From CAYXGZ01 sp964464755 (GTDB lineage: Bacteria; Planctomycetota; MHYJ01; JACPRB01): 64,000 nt of DNA. The notes beneath the pieces were generated by a model. That model did no database searches. It was not told the origin of the DNA and was given only the letters and a program-made list of their open reading frames with translations. Position 1 is the stretch's first letter, and every line of letters begins with the position of its first letter. The stretch is from assembly GCA_964464755.1 (NCBI GenBank), contig CAYXGZ010000019.1:1-64000 (forward strand). Reading direction: 5' to 3'. The position numbers and the translations under genes are program-made. This document shows positions 31,653-39,346 of the stretch, in pieces.

Positions 31653-32471
31653 TCACCTCGCGTTGTCTCGGGTCAGGGGGCCCTCGGCCTCCCCGCGGAT
31701 GAACTGCCGCACCGCGGGATCGTCGGAGCCCTGGAATTCCCCCGGGGTCCCCAGCTTGTGGACGCGTCCCTCGAGCAGGAACGCGATCCGGTCGGAGACC
31801 TCGAAGGCGCTCGCCATGTCGTGCGTCACGAGGAGGCTGGTGACGCCCAGCTTCTCCTGGAGGGATACGATCAGCCGGTTGATGGTCGCGCTGACCACGG
31901 GGTCGAGCCCGGCCGTCGGCTCGTCGTAGAGCACCACCTCGGGGTCGCGGATGATCGCGCGGGCCAGCCCGACCCGCTTCTTCATGCCGCCCGAGAGGAT
32001 GGCGGGCATCTTGGCCGCCGCGTCCGCGAGGCCCACGAGGTCGAGCCTCTCCATCACCCGCCGCCTGACCTCGTCCTCGGGCGGGCGCTCGTGCTCCCGG
32101 AGGGGCAGGGCGACGTTCTCGAACACGTCCATCGAGTTGAGCAGGGCCGCGCCCTGGAAGAGGAAGCCGATCCGCTTCCGGACCTCGCCCAGCTCGGCGG
32201 CTCCCGCGGCGAAGATGTCCACGCCGCCGATGCGGACGGTGCCCGAGTCGGGCCGCAGCAGGCCCACGATGTGCTTCAGCGTCACGCTCTTGCCCGTGCC
32301 CGAGCCGCCGATGATGCACATCGTCTCGCCCTTGGCGATCGAGAGGGTCACGCCGCGGAGCACCTCCCGCTCGCCGAAGCTCTTGTGCAGGTCCACGAGC
32401 TCGACGGCGGCCGGGAGCATCGCGGCGTACCGGACGGGCTCCGGGTGGTCCACCCGCGCGGCGTCGCTCAT
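31653..32471 (-). CDS. mlaF: Mla-type ABC transporter ATPase
   Basis: A 272-residue ATPase that powers phospholipid transport across the envelope. Walker A is GGSGTGKSVTLKHIVG, the signature is LSGGMKKRVGLARAI (MlaF/Ttg2A form SGGM), Walker B is VVLYDEPTAGLDP, and the H loop is LLVTHDMASAF. ATG 32471 overlaps the mlaE stop by four bases. The N-terminal 18 residues before the ABC core are a short extension. Confidence 0.93.
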   Translation of the reverse strand: MSDAARVDHPEPVRYAAMLPAAVELVDLHKSFGEREVLRGVTLSIAKGETMCIIGGSGTGKSVTLKHIVGLLRPDSGTVRIGGVDIFAAGAAELGEVRKRIGFLFQGAALLNSMDVFENVALPLREHERPPEDEVRRRVMERLDLVGLADAAAKMPAILSGGMKKRVGLARAIIRDPEVVLYDEPTAGLDPVVSATINRLIVSLQEKLGVTSLLVTHDMASAFEVSDRIAFLLEGRVHKLGTPGEFQGSDDPAVRQFIRGEAEGPLTRDNAR

Positions 32472-33271
32472 GCCCCGGGCCCCCAGGTGAGCCGGGAGAG
32501 GAGCTGGTCGCCCCAGTTGATGAGGTGGTCGAGCACGAGGACGAAGATGAACGAGAGCACCACGGTCCGCTGGGTGGAGCGTCCGACGCCCTCGGCGCCG
32601 TTCTCCGTGGCCAAGCCCTCGCGGCAGCCCAGGAGGGCCGTGGCCAGCCCGAAGAGGCCGGCCTTCACGAGGCCCAGCCAGATGTCCTTGAGGTCCAGGA
32701 TCCACTTCGCGTTGTCGAAGTACACGTCCAGGCTCACGTTGAAGTTGACCGTGGCCACCATGGCCCCGCCCCCGATGCCGACCGCGTTGACGAGGATGGT
32801 CAGGGCGACCGACGCGAGGACGAGAGAGAGCACCCGGGGCAGGACCAGGAAGGCCACGGGGTCGATCGACATCACGTCGAGGGCGTCGATCTCCTCGCTG
32901 ACCTTCATCGTGCCCAGCTCGGCCGCGTAGCTGGAGCCCATGAGGCCCGCCAGCGCGATCGCGGTCATGATCGGCCCCATCTCGCGGACCATGGTCGCGG
33001 CGACGACGAACCCCACGCTGTTCTCCTGGCCGAAGCGGGTGAGCTCGATCCCGGTCTGGAAGGCGAGGATCATCCCCGTGAAGAGGGCGGTCAGCATGGT
33101 GACCGGCAGGGAGCCATAGGTCGCGCGGAAAGTCTGGGTGACGATCTCGGCGCGGCGCCGGGGAGCGTAGCGAAGGGCGGTGACGGTGCGAACGAGGAGC
33201 TCCAGGACGGTCCCCGCCAGGTGGCAGGCGCCCACGAAGAGCTCGGCCGGCTTTCTCAGCACCAGGATCAT
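32468..33271 (-). CDS. mlaE: Mla-type ABC transporter permease
   Basis: A 267-residue permease of the MlaE family with about five to six membrane segments. The family core is ALFTGMILAFQTGIEL, VREMGPIMTAIALAGLMGSSYAAELGTMKVSEEIDALDVM and DPVAFLVLPRVLSLVLASVALTILVN. It overlaps nadD upstream and mlaF downstream by four bases each, so nadD-mlaE-mlaF-mlaD are one translationally coupled operon. mlaB and mlaC partners are not present. Confidence 0.92.
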   Translation of the reverse strand: MILVLRKPAELFVGACHLAGTVLELLVRTVTALRYAPRRRAEIVTQTFRATYGSLPVTMLTALFTGMILAFQTGIELTRFGQENSVGFVVAATMVREMGPIMTAIALAGLMGSSYAAELGTMKVSEEIDALDVMSIDPVAFLVLPRVLSLVLASVALTILVNAVGIGGGAMVATVNFNVSLDVYFDNAKWILDLKDIWLGLVKAGLFGLATALLGCREGLATENGAEGVGRSTQRTVVLSFIFVLVLDHLINWGDQLLSRLTWGPGA

Positions 33272-33867
33272 GCGCTCTTGTACAGGTTGCGTTTCCGGAT
33301 GATCGCGGCCACGGAATCGGGGACAAGGTAGCGGATCGACCGCCCCTCGCGCACGCGTCGCCGGATCTCGGTCGACGAGATCTCGATCCGCGGCGAGTGC
33401 AGGCGGACCACACGCTTCGCCTCCCTCGGCGGAGCCCCATCCGGGGCCCCCGGGCGGCCGAAGACGCCGAACACGACGCGCTCGCCGAGCTCGCCGGGCC
33501 GCTTCCAGCCCGACAGGCCCGCGAAGGCGTCCGACCCCAATAGCAGGTACAGCGTCCCCCCGGCCCCCGGGTTCAGCTTATCCACCGTGTCGATCGTGTA
33601 GGACGGGCCCCGGCGCTCCAGCTCGACGCCGGAGACGGCGAAGCGCGGATTGCCCCGCACGGCGGCCCTCAGCATCGCGAGGCGGGCCGACGGGGGGGCG
33701 GGCGGGGTCCCCGTCTTGTGGGGATTCACCCTTGCCGGGACGAAGAGGATCCGGTCCAGCCCCAGGTCCTCCGCGGCCCGTTCCGCCAGGACCAGGTGGC
33801 CCCAGTGGACCGGATCGAAACTCCCGCCGAAGAGGCCCAGGCGCCGGCCGCGGGGCCGGGTAGTCAT
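33268..33867 (-). CDS. nadD: Nicotinate-nucleotide adenylyltransferase
   Basis: A 199-residue enzyme that makes deamido-NAD from nicotinate mononucleotide and ATP. The nucleotidyltransferase motif is GLFGGSFDPVHWGHLVLAERA; FVPARVNPHKTGTPPA and the terminal ISSTEIRRRVREGRSIRYLVPDSV complete the family pattern. ATG 33867 lies 9 nt after a TACAAT element, which suggests leaderless translation. It is first in the operon with the Mla genes, an unusual pairing. Confidence 0.93.
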   Translation of the reverse strand: MTTRPRGRRLGLFGGSFDPVHWGHLVLAERAAEDLGLDRILFVPARVNPHKTGTPPAPPSARLAMLRAAVRGNPRFAVSGVELERRGPSYTIDTVDKLNPGAGGTLYLLLGSDAFAGLSGWKRPGELGERVVFGVFGRPGAPDGAPPREAKRVVRLHSPRIEISSTEIRRRVREGRSIRYLVPDSVAAIIRKRNLYKSA

Positions 33868-33876
33868 GAATCGGCC

Positions 33877-33882
33877 ATTGTA
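33877..33882 (-). promoter_or_regulatory. Candidate -10 (TACAAT) of the nadD-mla operon
   Basis: On the minus strand TACAAT ends 9 nt before the nadD ATG; no Shine-Dalgarno fits in between. No strong -35 is seen. Confidence 0.45.
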
Positions 33883-33914
33883 CCACGTTCGTGGACCCCC
33901 ATCCGCCCCGTTGC

Positions 33915-33920
33915 TACACT
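33915..33920 (+). promoter_or_regulatory. Candidate -10 (TACACT) of the meaB-mutase operon
   Basis: TACACT ends 7 nt before the ATG at 33928, leaving at most a 1-2 nt leader. It faces the nadD promoter within a 60-nt divergent region. Confidence 0.45.
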
Positions 33921-33927
33921 CGCCGCC

Positions 33928-34872
33928 ATGCCATCGCTCGCCGACGGCGTGCGCAAGGGCGATCCCCGCTCGATCAGCCGCGCCATCTCGGCGGTCGAGA
34001 ACGGCACCCCCGAGGGGCGGGCCCTCCTCGACGCCCTCGCCCCCCGCACCGGAAAGGCCGTCCGGCTCGGCTTCACCGGCCCCCCGGGCGTCGGCAAATC
34101 CACGACGATCGACGCCCTCATCGGCGTCATCCGGGCGCGCGGCGAGGCGGTCGGCGTGATCAGCGTCGATCCCACCAGCCCCTTCACGGGAGGCGCGCTC
34201 CTCGGCGACCGGGTGCGCATGGCCAAGCTCCTCGAAGACCCTGGCGTCTTCATGCGCTCCATGGCCAGCCGGGGCAGCATGGGGGGCATCTCGAGGGCGA
34301 CCCAGGACGCCGCGGACGTGCTGGACGGCGCGGGCCTGGCCTGGATCCTGATCGAGACCGTCGGCGTGGGGCAGTCCGACGTGGACATCGCCCGCGCGAC
34401 GGACTGCACGGTGGTCATCCTCTCGCCGGAATCGGGCGACGGCATCCAGGCGATGAAGTCCGGCCTGATGGAGATCGCCGACCTGCTGCTGATCAACAAG
34501 GCGGACCGGGCGGGCGCGGACAAGCTGGAGCACGACCTGCGCAGCGCGTTCGACCTCCGCACGGCGCGGAAGAGCGGCATCCCGATTCTGCAGAGCGAGG
34601 CCTACAAGGGGAAGGGGATCCCCGAACTGCTGGCGGCGGCGGAGGCCTACGTCGCGGCGCGGCGCGCCGACGGCGGCTTCCGGGAGCGGCGCCTCGGCAA
34701 CGCGAGCAACCGGCTCCGGGAACTCGTCGAGTTCATGATCCAGCGCGACCTCTGGTCGGCCCCCGGCACGGGGAGCAGGCTTGCAACCCTCGCTGGGGAG
34801 GTGTTAAATCACACCCGGTCGAGCTACGGGGCGGCGGACATCCTGCTGCAGGAGGCGCTGAAACCGCGATGA
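33928..34872 (+). CDS. meaB: MeaB/ArgK-family G-protein chaperone of the B12-dependent mutase
   Basis: A 314-residue GTPase that loads and protects adenosylcobalamin in acyl-CoA mutases. The P loop is GFTGPPGVGKSTTIDAL; the second region is SVDPTSPFTGGALLGDRVRM; switch/DxxG region WILIETVGVGQSDVDIA; base recognition INKADRAGADK. The C-terminal dimerisation arm is present (to about residue 314). It is immediately followed by and overlapped with the mutase large subunit (ATGA), matching the known MeaB-mutase functional pair. Confidence 0.93.
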   Translation: MPSLADGVRKGDPRSISRAISAVENGTPEGRALLDALAPRTGKAVRLGFTGPPGVGKSTTIDALIGVIRARGEAVGVISVDPTSPFTGGALLGDRVRMAKLLEDPGVFMRSMASRGSMGGISRATQDAADVLDGAGLAWILIETVGVGQSDVDIARATDCTVVILSPESGDGIQAMKSGLMEIADLLLINKADRAGADKLEHDLRSAFDLRTARKSGIPILQSEAYKGKGIPELLAAAEAYVAARRADGGFRERRLGNASNRLRELVEFMIQRDLWSAPGTGSRLATLAGEVLNHTRSSYGAADILLQEALKPR

Positions 34873-36518
34873 GCATCCTCGAGAAGTCCTACGCCGAATG
34901 GAAGGCGTCGGCGTCCAAGGCGAAGACCGAGAAGCGCTCCCGGTTCCCGAACTCGATCGTCCCCGAGGACCGGCTCCTCTACACCCCGCTGGACCTGGAG
35001 AACTTCGACCCCGAGCGCGACCTGGGCCAGCCCGGGCGCTTCCCGTTCACGCGCGGCCCGCACGAGTCCATGTACCAGGGCAAGCTCTGGACGATGCGGA
35101 TGTTCGCGGGCTTCGGGACGGCCCGCGACACGAACGAGCGCTTCAAGTACCTCCTCGAGCATGGCCAGACCGGCCTCTCGGTCGCCTTCGACATGCCCAC
35201 CCTGATGGGCTACGACAGCGACCACCCGCGCGCCCGCGGCGAGGTCGGCCGCGAGGGCGTCGCCATCTGCTCGCTCGAGAACATGGAGACGCTCTTCGAC
35301 GGGATCCCCATGGACGGGGTCTCCACGTCGATGACGATCAACCCGACCGCGGCGATCATCTTCGCCTGCTACGTCGCCACGGCCGAGAAGCAGGGCGTCC
35401 CCGCCGCGAAGCTCCGGGGCACGATCCAGAACGACATGCTCAAGGAGTACATCGCGCAGAAGGAGTGGGTCTTCCCGCCCCTGCCGTCGATGCGGATCAT
35501 CACGGACACGATGGCGTTCTGCGCGGACCACGTCCCGAAGTGGAACACCATCTCCGTCAGCGGCTACCACATCCGCGAGGCCGGCTCCACGGCCCTCCAG
35601 GAGCTCGCCTACACGCTCATGGATGGATTCACCTACGTGGAATTCGGCCTCAAGGCCGGGATCCCCGTGGACGTCTTCGCGCCCCGGCTGTCGTTCTTCT
35701 TCAACAGCCACATGAACTTCTTCGAGGAGATCGCGAAGTTCCGCGCGGCCCGGCGCATCTGGGCCCGGCGGATGCGCGACCGCTACGGCGCGAAGAACCC
35801 GGAGAGCTGGCGCCTCCGCTTCCACACGCAGACCGCGGGCTGCTCCCTGACCGCCCAGCAGCCGGAGAACAACATCGTCCGCACCGCCATCGAGGCCCTC
35901 GCGGGCGTCCTCGGCGGCACGCAGTCGCTCCACACGAACTCCATGGACGAGGCCCTCGCCCTGCCCACCGAGCACGCCGTCAAGATCGCCCTCCGCACCC
36001 AGCAGATCCTCGCCCACGAGAGCGGCCTGACCGACGTCATCGACCCGCTCGCCGGCTCGTACTTCGTCGAGGCGATGACGACCCGGATGGAGGAGGAGGC
36101 GGAGAAGATCTTCGCGACCATCGAGGGGATGGGCGGCATGATCCCCGCGATCGAGAAGGGCTACCCGCAGCGCGAGATCGCCCGCGCCGCCTTCGAGTTC
36201 CAGCGCGCCGTCGAGGAGAAGCGCTACATCAACGTCGGCATCAACGAGTACGTCGAGGAGCCCAAGGACATCCCGCTCCTCAAGGTCGACGCGAAGGTCG
36301 AGAAGGCCCAGGTCGCCGGGGTGAAGAAGCTCCGGGCCCGGCGCGACAACGGGGGCGTGAAGCGCGCCCTCGCGAAGGTCGCCGCGACCGCCAAGACGAA
36401 GGACAACCTCCTGCCGCCCATCCTCGCCGCCGTGAAGGCGGACGTCACGATGGGCGAGATCGTCGACGTGCTCCGCAAGGAGTTCGGCGAGTGGCGGGAG
36501 CCGCCCACCTACTGGTAG
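34869..36518 (+). CDS. icmA: B12-dependent acyl-CoA mutase, large subunit (isobutyryl-CoA mutase-like)
   Basis: A 549-residue TIM-barrel subunit of a two-subunit mutase, without its own B12-binding domain. Core motifs: GQTGLSVAFDMPTLMGYDSD, GVSTSMTINPTAAI, SISGYH-type SVSGYHIREAG, RFHTQTAGCSLTAQQPENN and GGTQSLHTNSMDEAL. Two specificity positions differ from methylmalonyl-CoA mutase: Phe79 (MFAGF, where MCM has Tyr89 in QYAGF) and Gln197 (LKEYIAQKE, where MCM has Arg207). Phe and Gln at these sites characterise isobutyryl-CoA mutase. Annotation as methylmalonyl-CoA mutase is the usual default; the residues argue against it. Confidence 0.8.
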   Translation: MSILEKSYAEWKASASKAKTEKRSRFPNSIVPEDRLLYTPLDLENFDPERDLGQPGRFPFTRGPHESMYQGKLWTMRMFAGFGTARDTNERFKYLLEHGQTGLSVAFDMPTLMGYDSDHPRARGEVGREGVAICSLENMETLFDGIPMDGVSTSMTINPTAAIIFACYVATAEKQGVPAAKLRGTIQNDMLKEYIAQKEWVFPPLPSMRIITDTMAFCADHVPKWNTISVSGYHIREAGSTALQELAYTLMDGFTYVEFGLKAGIPVDVFAPRLSFFFNSHMNFFEEIAKFRAARRIWARRMRDRYGAKNPESWRLRFHTQTAGCSLTAQQPENNIVRTAIEALAGVLGGTQSLHTNSMDEALALPTEHAVKIALRTQQILAHESGLTDVIDPLAGSYFVEAMTTRMEEEAEKIFATIEGMGGMIPAIEKGYPQREIARAAFEFQRAVEEKRYINVGINEYVEEPKDIPLLKVDAKVEKAQVAGVKKLRARRDNGGVKRALAKVAATAKTKDNLLPPILAAVKADVTMGEIVDVLRKEFGEWREPPTYW

Positions 36519-36526
36519 AAGGCACC

Positions 36527-36973
36527 ATGGCCAAGAAACCGTCCGCCGTCGCCGTCCACGAGCCGAAGCCGGCCCGCAAGCGCCGCGTGCTCGTCGCCAA
36601 GCCGGGCCTCGACGGCCACGACCGCGGGGCCAAGGTCGTCGCCGCCGCGCTGCGCGACGCGGGCTTCGAGGTGATCTACACCGGCCTGCACCAGACGAGC
36701 GACAACATCGTCACGGCCGCCCTCCAGGAGGACGTCGACGCGGTCTGCGTGTCGATCCTCTCCGGGGCCCACATGACGTTCTTCCCGGAGATCCGCCGCC
36801 TGATGAACAAGGCGGGGATGAAGGACGTCCTGCTCTGCGGCGGGGGCATCATCCCGCCCGAGGACGAGCGGGCGCTGGCGAAGAAGGGGGTCGGCCGGCT
36901 CTTCGGCCCGGGCACCGACACGCGCCAGATCGTCGCCTACCTCAACGAGGAGCTGCCGAAGCTCCGCGACTAG
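36527..36973 (+). CDS. icmB: B12-binding small subunit of the acyl-CoA mutase
   Basis: A 148-residue cobalamin-binding protein. The base-off/His-on motif DxHxxG is Asp29-His31-Gly34 (KPGLDGHDRGAKVV). The other B12 contacts are SILSGAHMTFFPEI and LLCGGGIIPPEDERAL. It lies 8 nt after the large subunit, and the two would assemble as the mutase heteromer. A Lys/Arg/Pro-rich 20-residue N-terminus precedes the fold. The stop shares CTAG (36970-36973) with the convergent anti-sigma gene. Confidence 0.9.
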   Translation: MAKKPSAVAVHEPKPARKRRVLVAKPGLDGHDRGAKVVAAALRDAGFEVIYTGLHQTSDNIVTAALQEDVDAVCVSILSGAHMTFFPEIRRLMNKAGMKDVLLCGGGIIPPEDERALAKKGVGRLFGPGTDTRQIVAYLNEELPKLRD

Positions 36974-38415
36974 CGGTTCCGCACCCAGTCCGCGGCCTCG
37001 GACACCGAGGCGAAGCTCCGGCCCGCGATGCGCCCCAGCGCCTCCAGCCCCGACTCGTGCAGCGGGTTCGGCGGGCCCGGCGCGGCCGGATCCTCCGAGA
37101 AGATGATCAGCGGGCGCTCCTCGCGCGGCGGGGCGGCGGCCGTGATCGCCAGGATCGCGGGCGCGAGCTCGGCGAGCTGCAGCCGGCCCGCGAGGCGCAC
37201 CGCGCCGAGCCGCAGCGCCGGCGTGCGCAGGCCGCGGCGGAGCTCCCCGGTCAGCTCGGGGCCGTCCCAGCCGGCGATCGCGTCCAGGGTCTTCGCGGCC
37301 AGCGAGTCCTCGCCCGCCGCCTCCATGAGGAAGTCGACGTCGCGCTCGCGGAGGGCCATCGCGAGGCAGGCCTCGCGGTGGCTGCGGCTCAGCGCCGCGG
37401 CCTCGATCGCGCAGTCCCGGACGAGGGGGTGCCCGATGCCGACGAGCGCCGCGGCCTCGTCGGGCGTCGGTCCGTACGAGTAGAGGCCGAGCACCTGGCG
37501 CAGCTCGCGCTCGGGCCGCAGGAGCAGGGCCCGCCGCGCGGAGGGGCGCAGCTCGGCGTCCCGCAGCGCGCCCAGGGCCGCCTCGGCGCAGCCCTCGGGG
37601 GCCGCCGCGAGCAGGGCCCGCAGGATGTCCCGGCGCCCTTCGCGCCCCAGCTCGGTCATGCGGGCGACCTCGAGGCCGCGCCGCGCGAGGGCGGAGGCGA
37701 CCTCCGCGTCGGTCGCGGGGTCGGCGCCCAGCGCGGAGGCGAGGGCCTCCTCGGCCCGGGGCCCGCCCACGGCGTCGAGCAGCCGGATCGCGGCCGCCCG
37801 CTGGGCCGGGTTGGACAGCGCCGCGACGATCTCGGGGACGTCGATGCGAGTGCGCCGCGCCTCGGCCTGGAGCCAGGAGTCGGAGCGGCCCGCGGCGTCG
37901 AGGAGGCGCTCGAGGGGCGTCGGTTCGGGCGCCACCGGCCGCGTGCTCAGCCAGCCGATCGCGATCCCGAGCAGCAGGGTCGCGGCGAGCGGGGCGTAGC
38001 GGAAGATCGGACGCTCGCCGACGCGGCGGCGGATCCCGTCGAAGCGCGCCGCGGAGACCGGGCGCGGCAGTTCCTGCACCGCCGCCCAGGCGCCCCGCAG
38101 GCGGTCGAGCAGGTCCCGGCAGGCCGCGCAGGTCGCGAGGTGGGTCTCCGCCTCGGGCTCGCGCTCCCCCGCGGCGAGGGCGGACAGCGACTCCGCGTGC
38201 CGCTCGCAGCCCTCGGGCCGGTCGGCGGCGAGGCGGGCCGCGAGATCGCCGAACGTCGCCCGCGAGGCGGGGCGCTCCAGGGACCCGGCCGCGGCGCGAA
38301 GCTCCTCGAGCAGGGCCCGGCAGGACCCGCAGGAGGCCGCGTGCCCGGCCGCGGCGGCGTCGGCCGCCCCGGCGGCCAGCGCGCTGATCCGCTTCGCGTC
38401 GAAGGGGCAGCTCAT
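36970..38415 (-). CDS. Membrane anti-sigma factor with two zinc-finger modules and HEAT-like repeats
   Basis: A 481-residue protein. The N-terminus carries two anti-sigma zinc-finger modules: H-A-A-S-C-G-S-C (about residues 25-32) and HLATCAACRDLLDRL (about 92-106), each H-x3-C-x2-C. A hydrophobic segment near 140-160 (FRYAPLAATLLLGIAIGWL) anchors it. The external part (about 185-470) is Ala/Leu/Arg-rich with HEAT-like helical pairs. It starts within the stop of the ECF gene (ATGA), so it is the cognate anti-sigma factor. The long HEAT-like sensor is unusual for anti-sigma factors. Confidence 0.78.
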   Translation of the reverse strand: MSCPFDAKRISALAAGAADAAAAGHAASCGSCRALLEELRAAAGSLERPASRATFGDLAARLAADRPEGCERHAESLSALAAGEREPEAETHLATCAACRDLLDRLRGAWAAVQELPRPVSAARFDGIRRRVGERPIFRYAPLAATLLLGIAIGWLSTRPVAPEPTPLERLLDAAGRSDSWLQAEARRTRIDVPEIVAALSNPAQRAAAIRLLDAVGGPRAEEALASALGADPATDAEVASALARRGLEVARMTELGREGRRDILRALLAAAPEGCAEAALGALRDAELRPSARRALLLRPERELRQVLGLYSYGPTPDEAAALVGIGHPLVRDCAIEAAALSRSHREACLAMALRERDVDFLMEAAGEDSLAAKTLDAIAGWDGPELTGELRRGLRTPALRLGAVRLAGRLQLAELAPAILAITAAAPPREERPLIIFSEDPAAPGPPNPLHESGLEALGRIAGRSFASVSEAADWVRNR

Positions 38416-38942
38416 GGCGTCATCATCCCGGCGAGGGAGTCCTTCAGCTTCATCATGGCGTGGTGCAGGTTCGATTTCACCGTCCCGACCGCGCAGCCCT
38501 GCATCGCGGCGATCTCGGCGAGGCTCAGGCCCTGGAGGTGCTTGAGCGTCAGGGCGAGCCGCTGCTGCACGGGCAGGTCGTCGATGGCCGAGGCGAGGCG
38601 GCCCAGGCGCTCCTCGCGCTCGAGGGGGTCGACCCCGGCCTCCGGCGCGGAGGGCGGGGGCGGCGCGGGGCGGCGCACGAAGCGGGACTTCCAGTTCAGG
38701 GCCGTCCGCGTCGCGATCGCGTAGAGCCAGGTCGAGAAGCGCGCGGCGCCCCGGAACTCGCCCAGCGAGCGGAACGCGCGGAGGAAGGTCTCCTGCAGCA
38801 CCTCGTCGGCGTCGGCCGCGTTGCCGCAGACGGCGACTCCCACCGCGAAGACCATCTCGCGGTGCGCGTCGTACAGGCGCTCCATGCAGGCGAGGTCGCC
38901 CCGGAGCGCCCCCTCGATCGAGGCGCGTTCATCCATCTCCAT
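38412..38942 (-). CDS. ECF RNA polymerase sigma factor (RpoE-like)
   Basis: A 176-residue group 4 sigma factor. Region 2: LYDAHREMVFAVGVAVCGNAADADEVLQETFLRAFRSL and ARFSTWLYAIATRTALNWK. Region 4: AIDDLPVQQRLALTLKHLQGLSLAEIAAMQGCAVGTVKSNLHHAMMKLKDSL. ATG 38942 is used; the ATG two codons later (38936) is equally possible. It is held by the coupled zinc-finger anti-sigma factor. A 7-bp inverted repeat (38976-38993) lies just upstream, between it and the divergent operon. Confidence 0.9.
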   Translation of the reverse strand: MEMDERASIEGALRGDLACMERLYDAHREMVFAVGVAVCGNAADADEVLQETFLRAFRSLGEFRGAARFSTWLYAIATRTALNWKSRFVRRPAPPPPSAPEAGVDPLEREERLGRLASAIDDLPVQQRLALTLKHLQGLSLAEIAAMQGCAVGTVKSNLHHAMMKLKDSLAGMMTP

Positions 38943-38975
38943 GAGTGTGACACGCCGGACCGCCCCCGGGATGCA

Positions 38976-38993
38976 GGGATATCGGAATATCCC
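38976..38993. promoter_or_regulatory. Inverted repeat GGGATAT-4-ATATCCC in divergent promoter region
   Basis: A perfect 7-bp dyad with a 4-nt spacer (CGGA). It is the only AT-containing palindrome in the region between the ECF gene and the 39053 operon, and lies just before the latter's -35. It looks like an operator; the regulator is unknown. Confidence 0.4.
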
Positions 38994-38997
38994 GTCC

Positions 38998-39027
38998 TTG
39001 CCGCCGGGAGCGCGGCCCCGATATCAT
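38998..39027 (+). promoter_or_regulatory. Candidate promoter TTGCCG-18-TATCAT
   Basis: TTGCCG (38998-39003) and TATCAT (39022-39027) are 18 nt apart and lead the operon beginning at 39053, whose ribosome-binding site is GGGAG at 39041-39045. Confidence 0.45.
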
Positions 39028-39052
39028 GCCGCCATCTAACGGGAGCTGCCCC

Positions 39053-39346
39053 ATGGGACGTGCCCGCGCCTACCTCGGCAACCTGTTCCCCGACATCGAC
39101 ATCGACCGGCTCGACGCCAAGGCCGGCGCCGACGACCGCATCCGCTCGCTCGAGGACGATGTCGAGCGCCTCAGCATGGCGGTCCGCGCGCTCTCCGACC
39201 TGCTCGTGAAGAAGAAGTGCATCACGCACGTCGAGCTCCGGGACCTCATCGCCGCCATCGACGCCGCCGACGGCACCACCGACGGGACCTCGATGCGCAT
39301 CCCGACCGGCCGGCCGGACGACGCCAAGAAGAAGTCGAAGAAATGA
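39053..39346 (+). CDS. Small cytoplasmic helical protein, 97 residues
   Basis: The family is not recognised. The sequence starts MGRARAYLGNLFPDIDIDRLDAKA and continues with a heptad-like helix (about 30-60, RIRSLEDDVERLSMAVRALSDLLV) typical of a coiled coil. It then has KKKCITHVELRDLIAAIDAADG, an Asp/Thr/Gly linker and a lysine tail. No signal or membrane segment. ATG 39053 has GGGAG before it; ATG 39026 lies within the -10 region and is rejected. The stop overlaps the next ATG (ATGA). Confidence 0.6.
   Translation: MGRARAYLGNLFPDIDIDRLDAKAGADDRIRSLEDDVERLSMAVRALSDLLVKKKCITHVELRDLIAAIDAADGTTDGTSMRIPTGRPDDAKKKSKK

Noticed and set aside
34869..36973. 2-hydroxyisobutyryl-CoA mutase
   Set aside because: That enzyme has Ile at the Phe79 position and an Asp in the SVAFD region; here the residues are Phe and the usual Ala.
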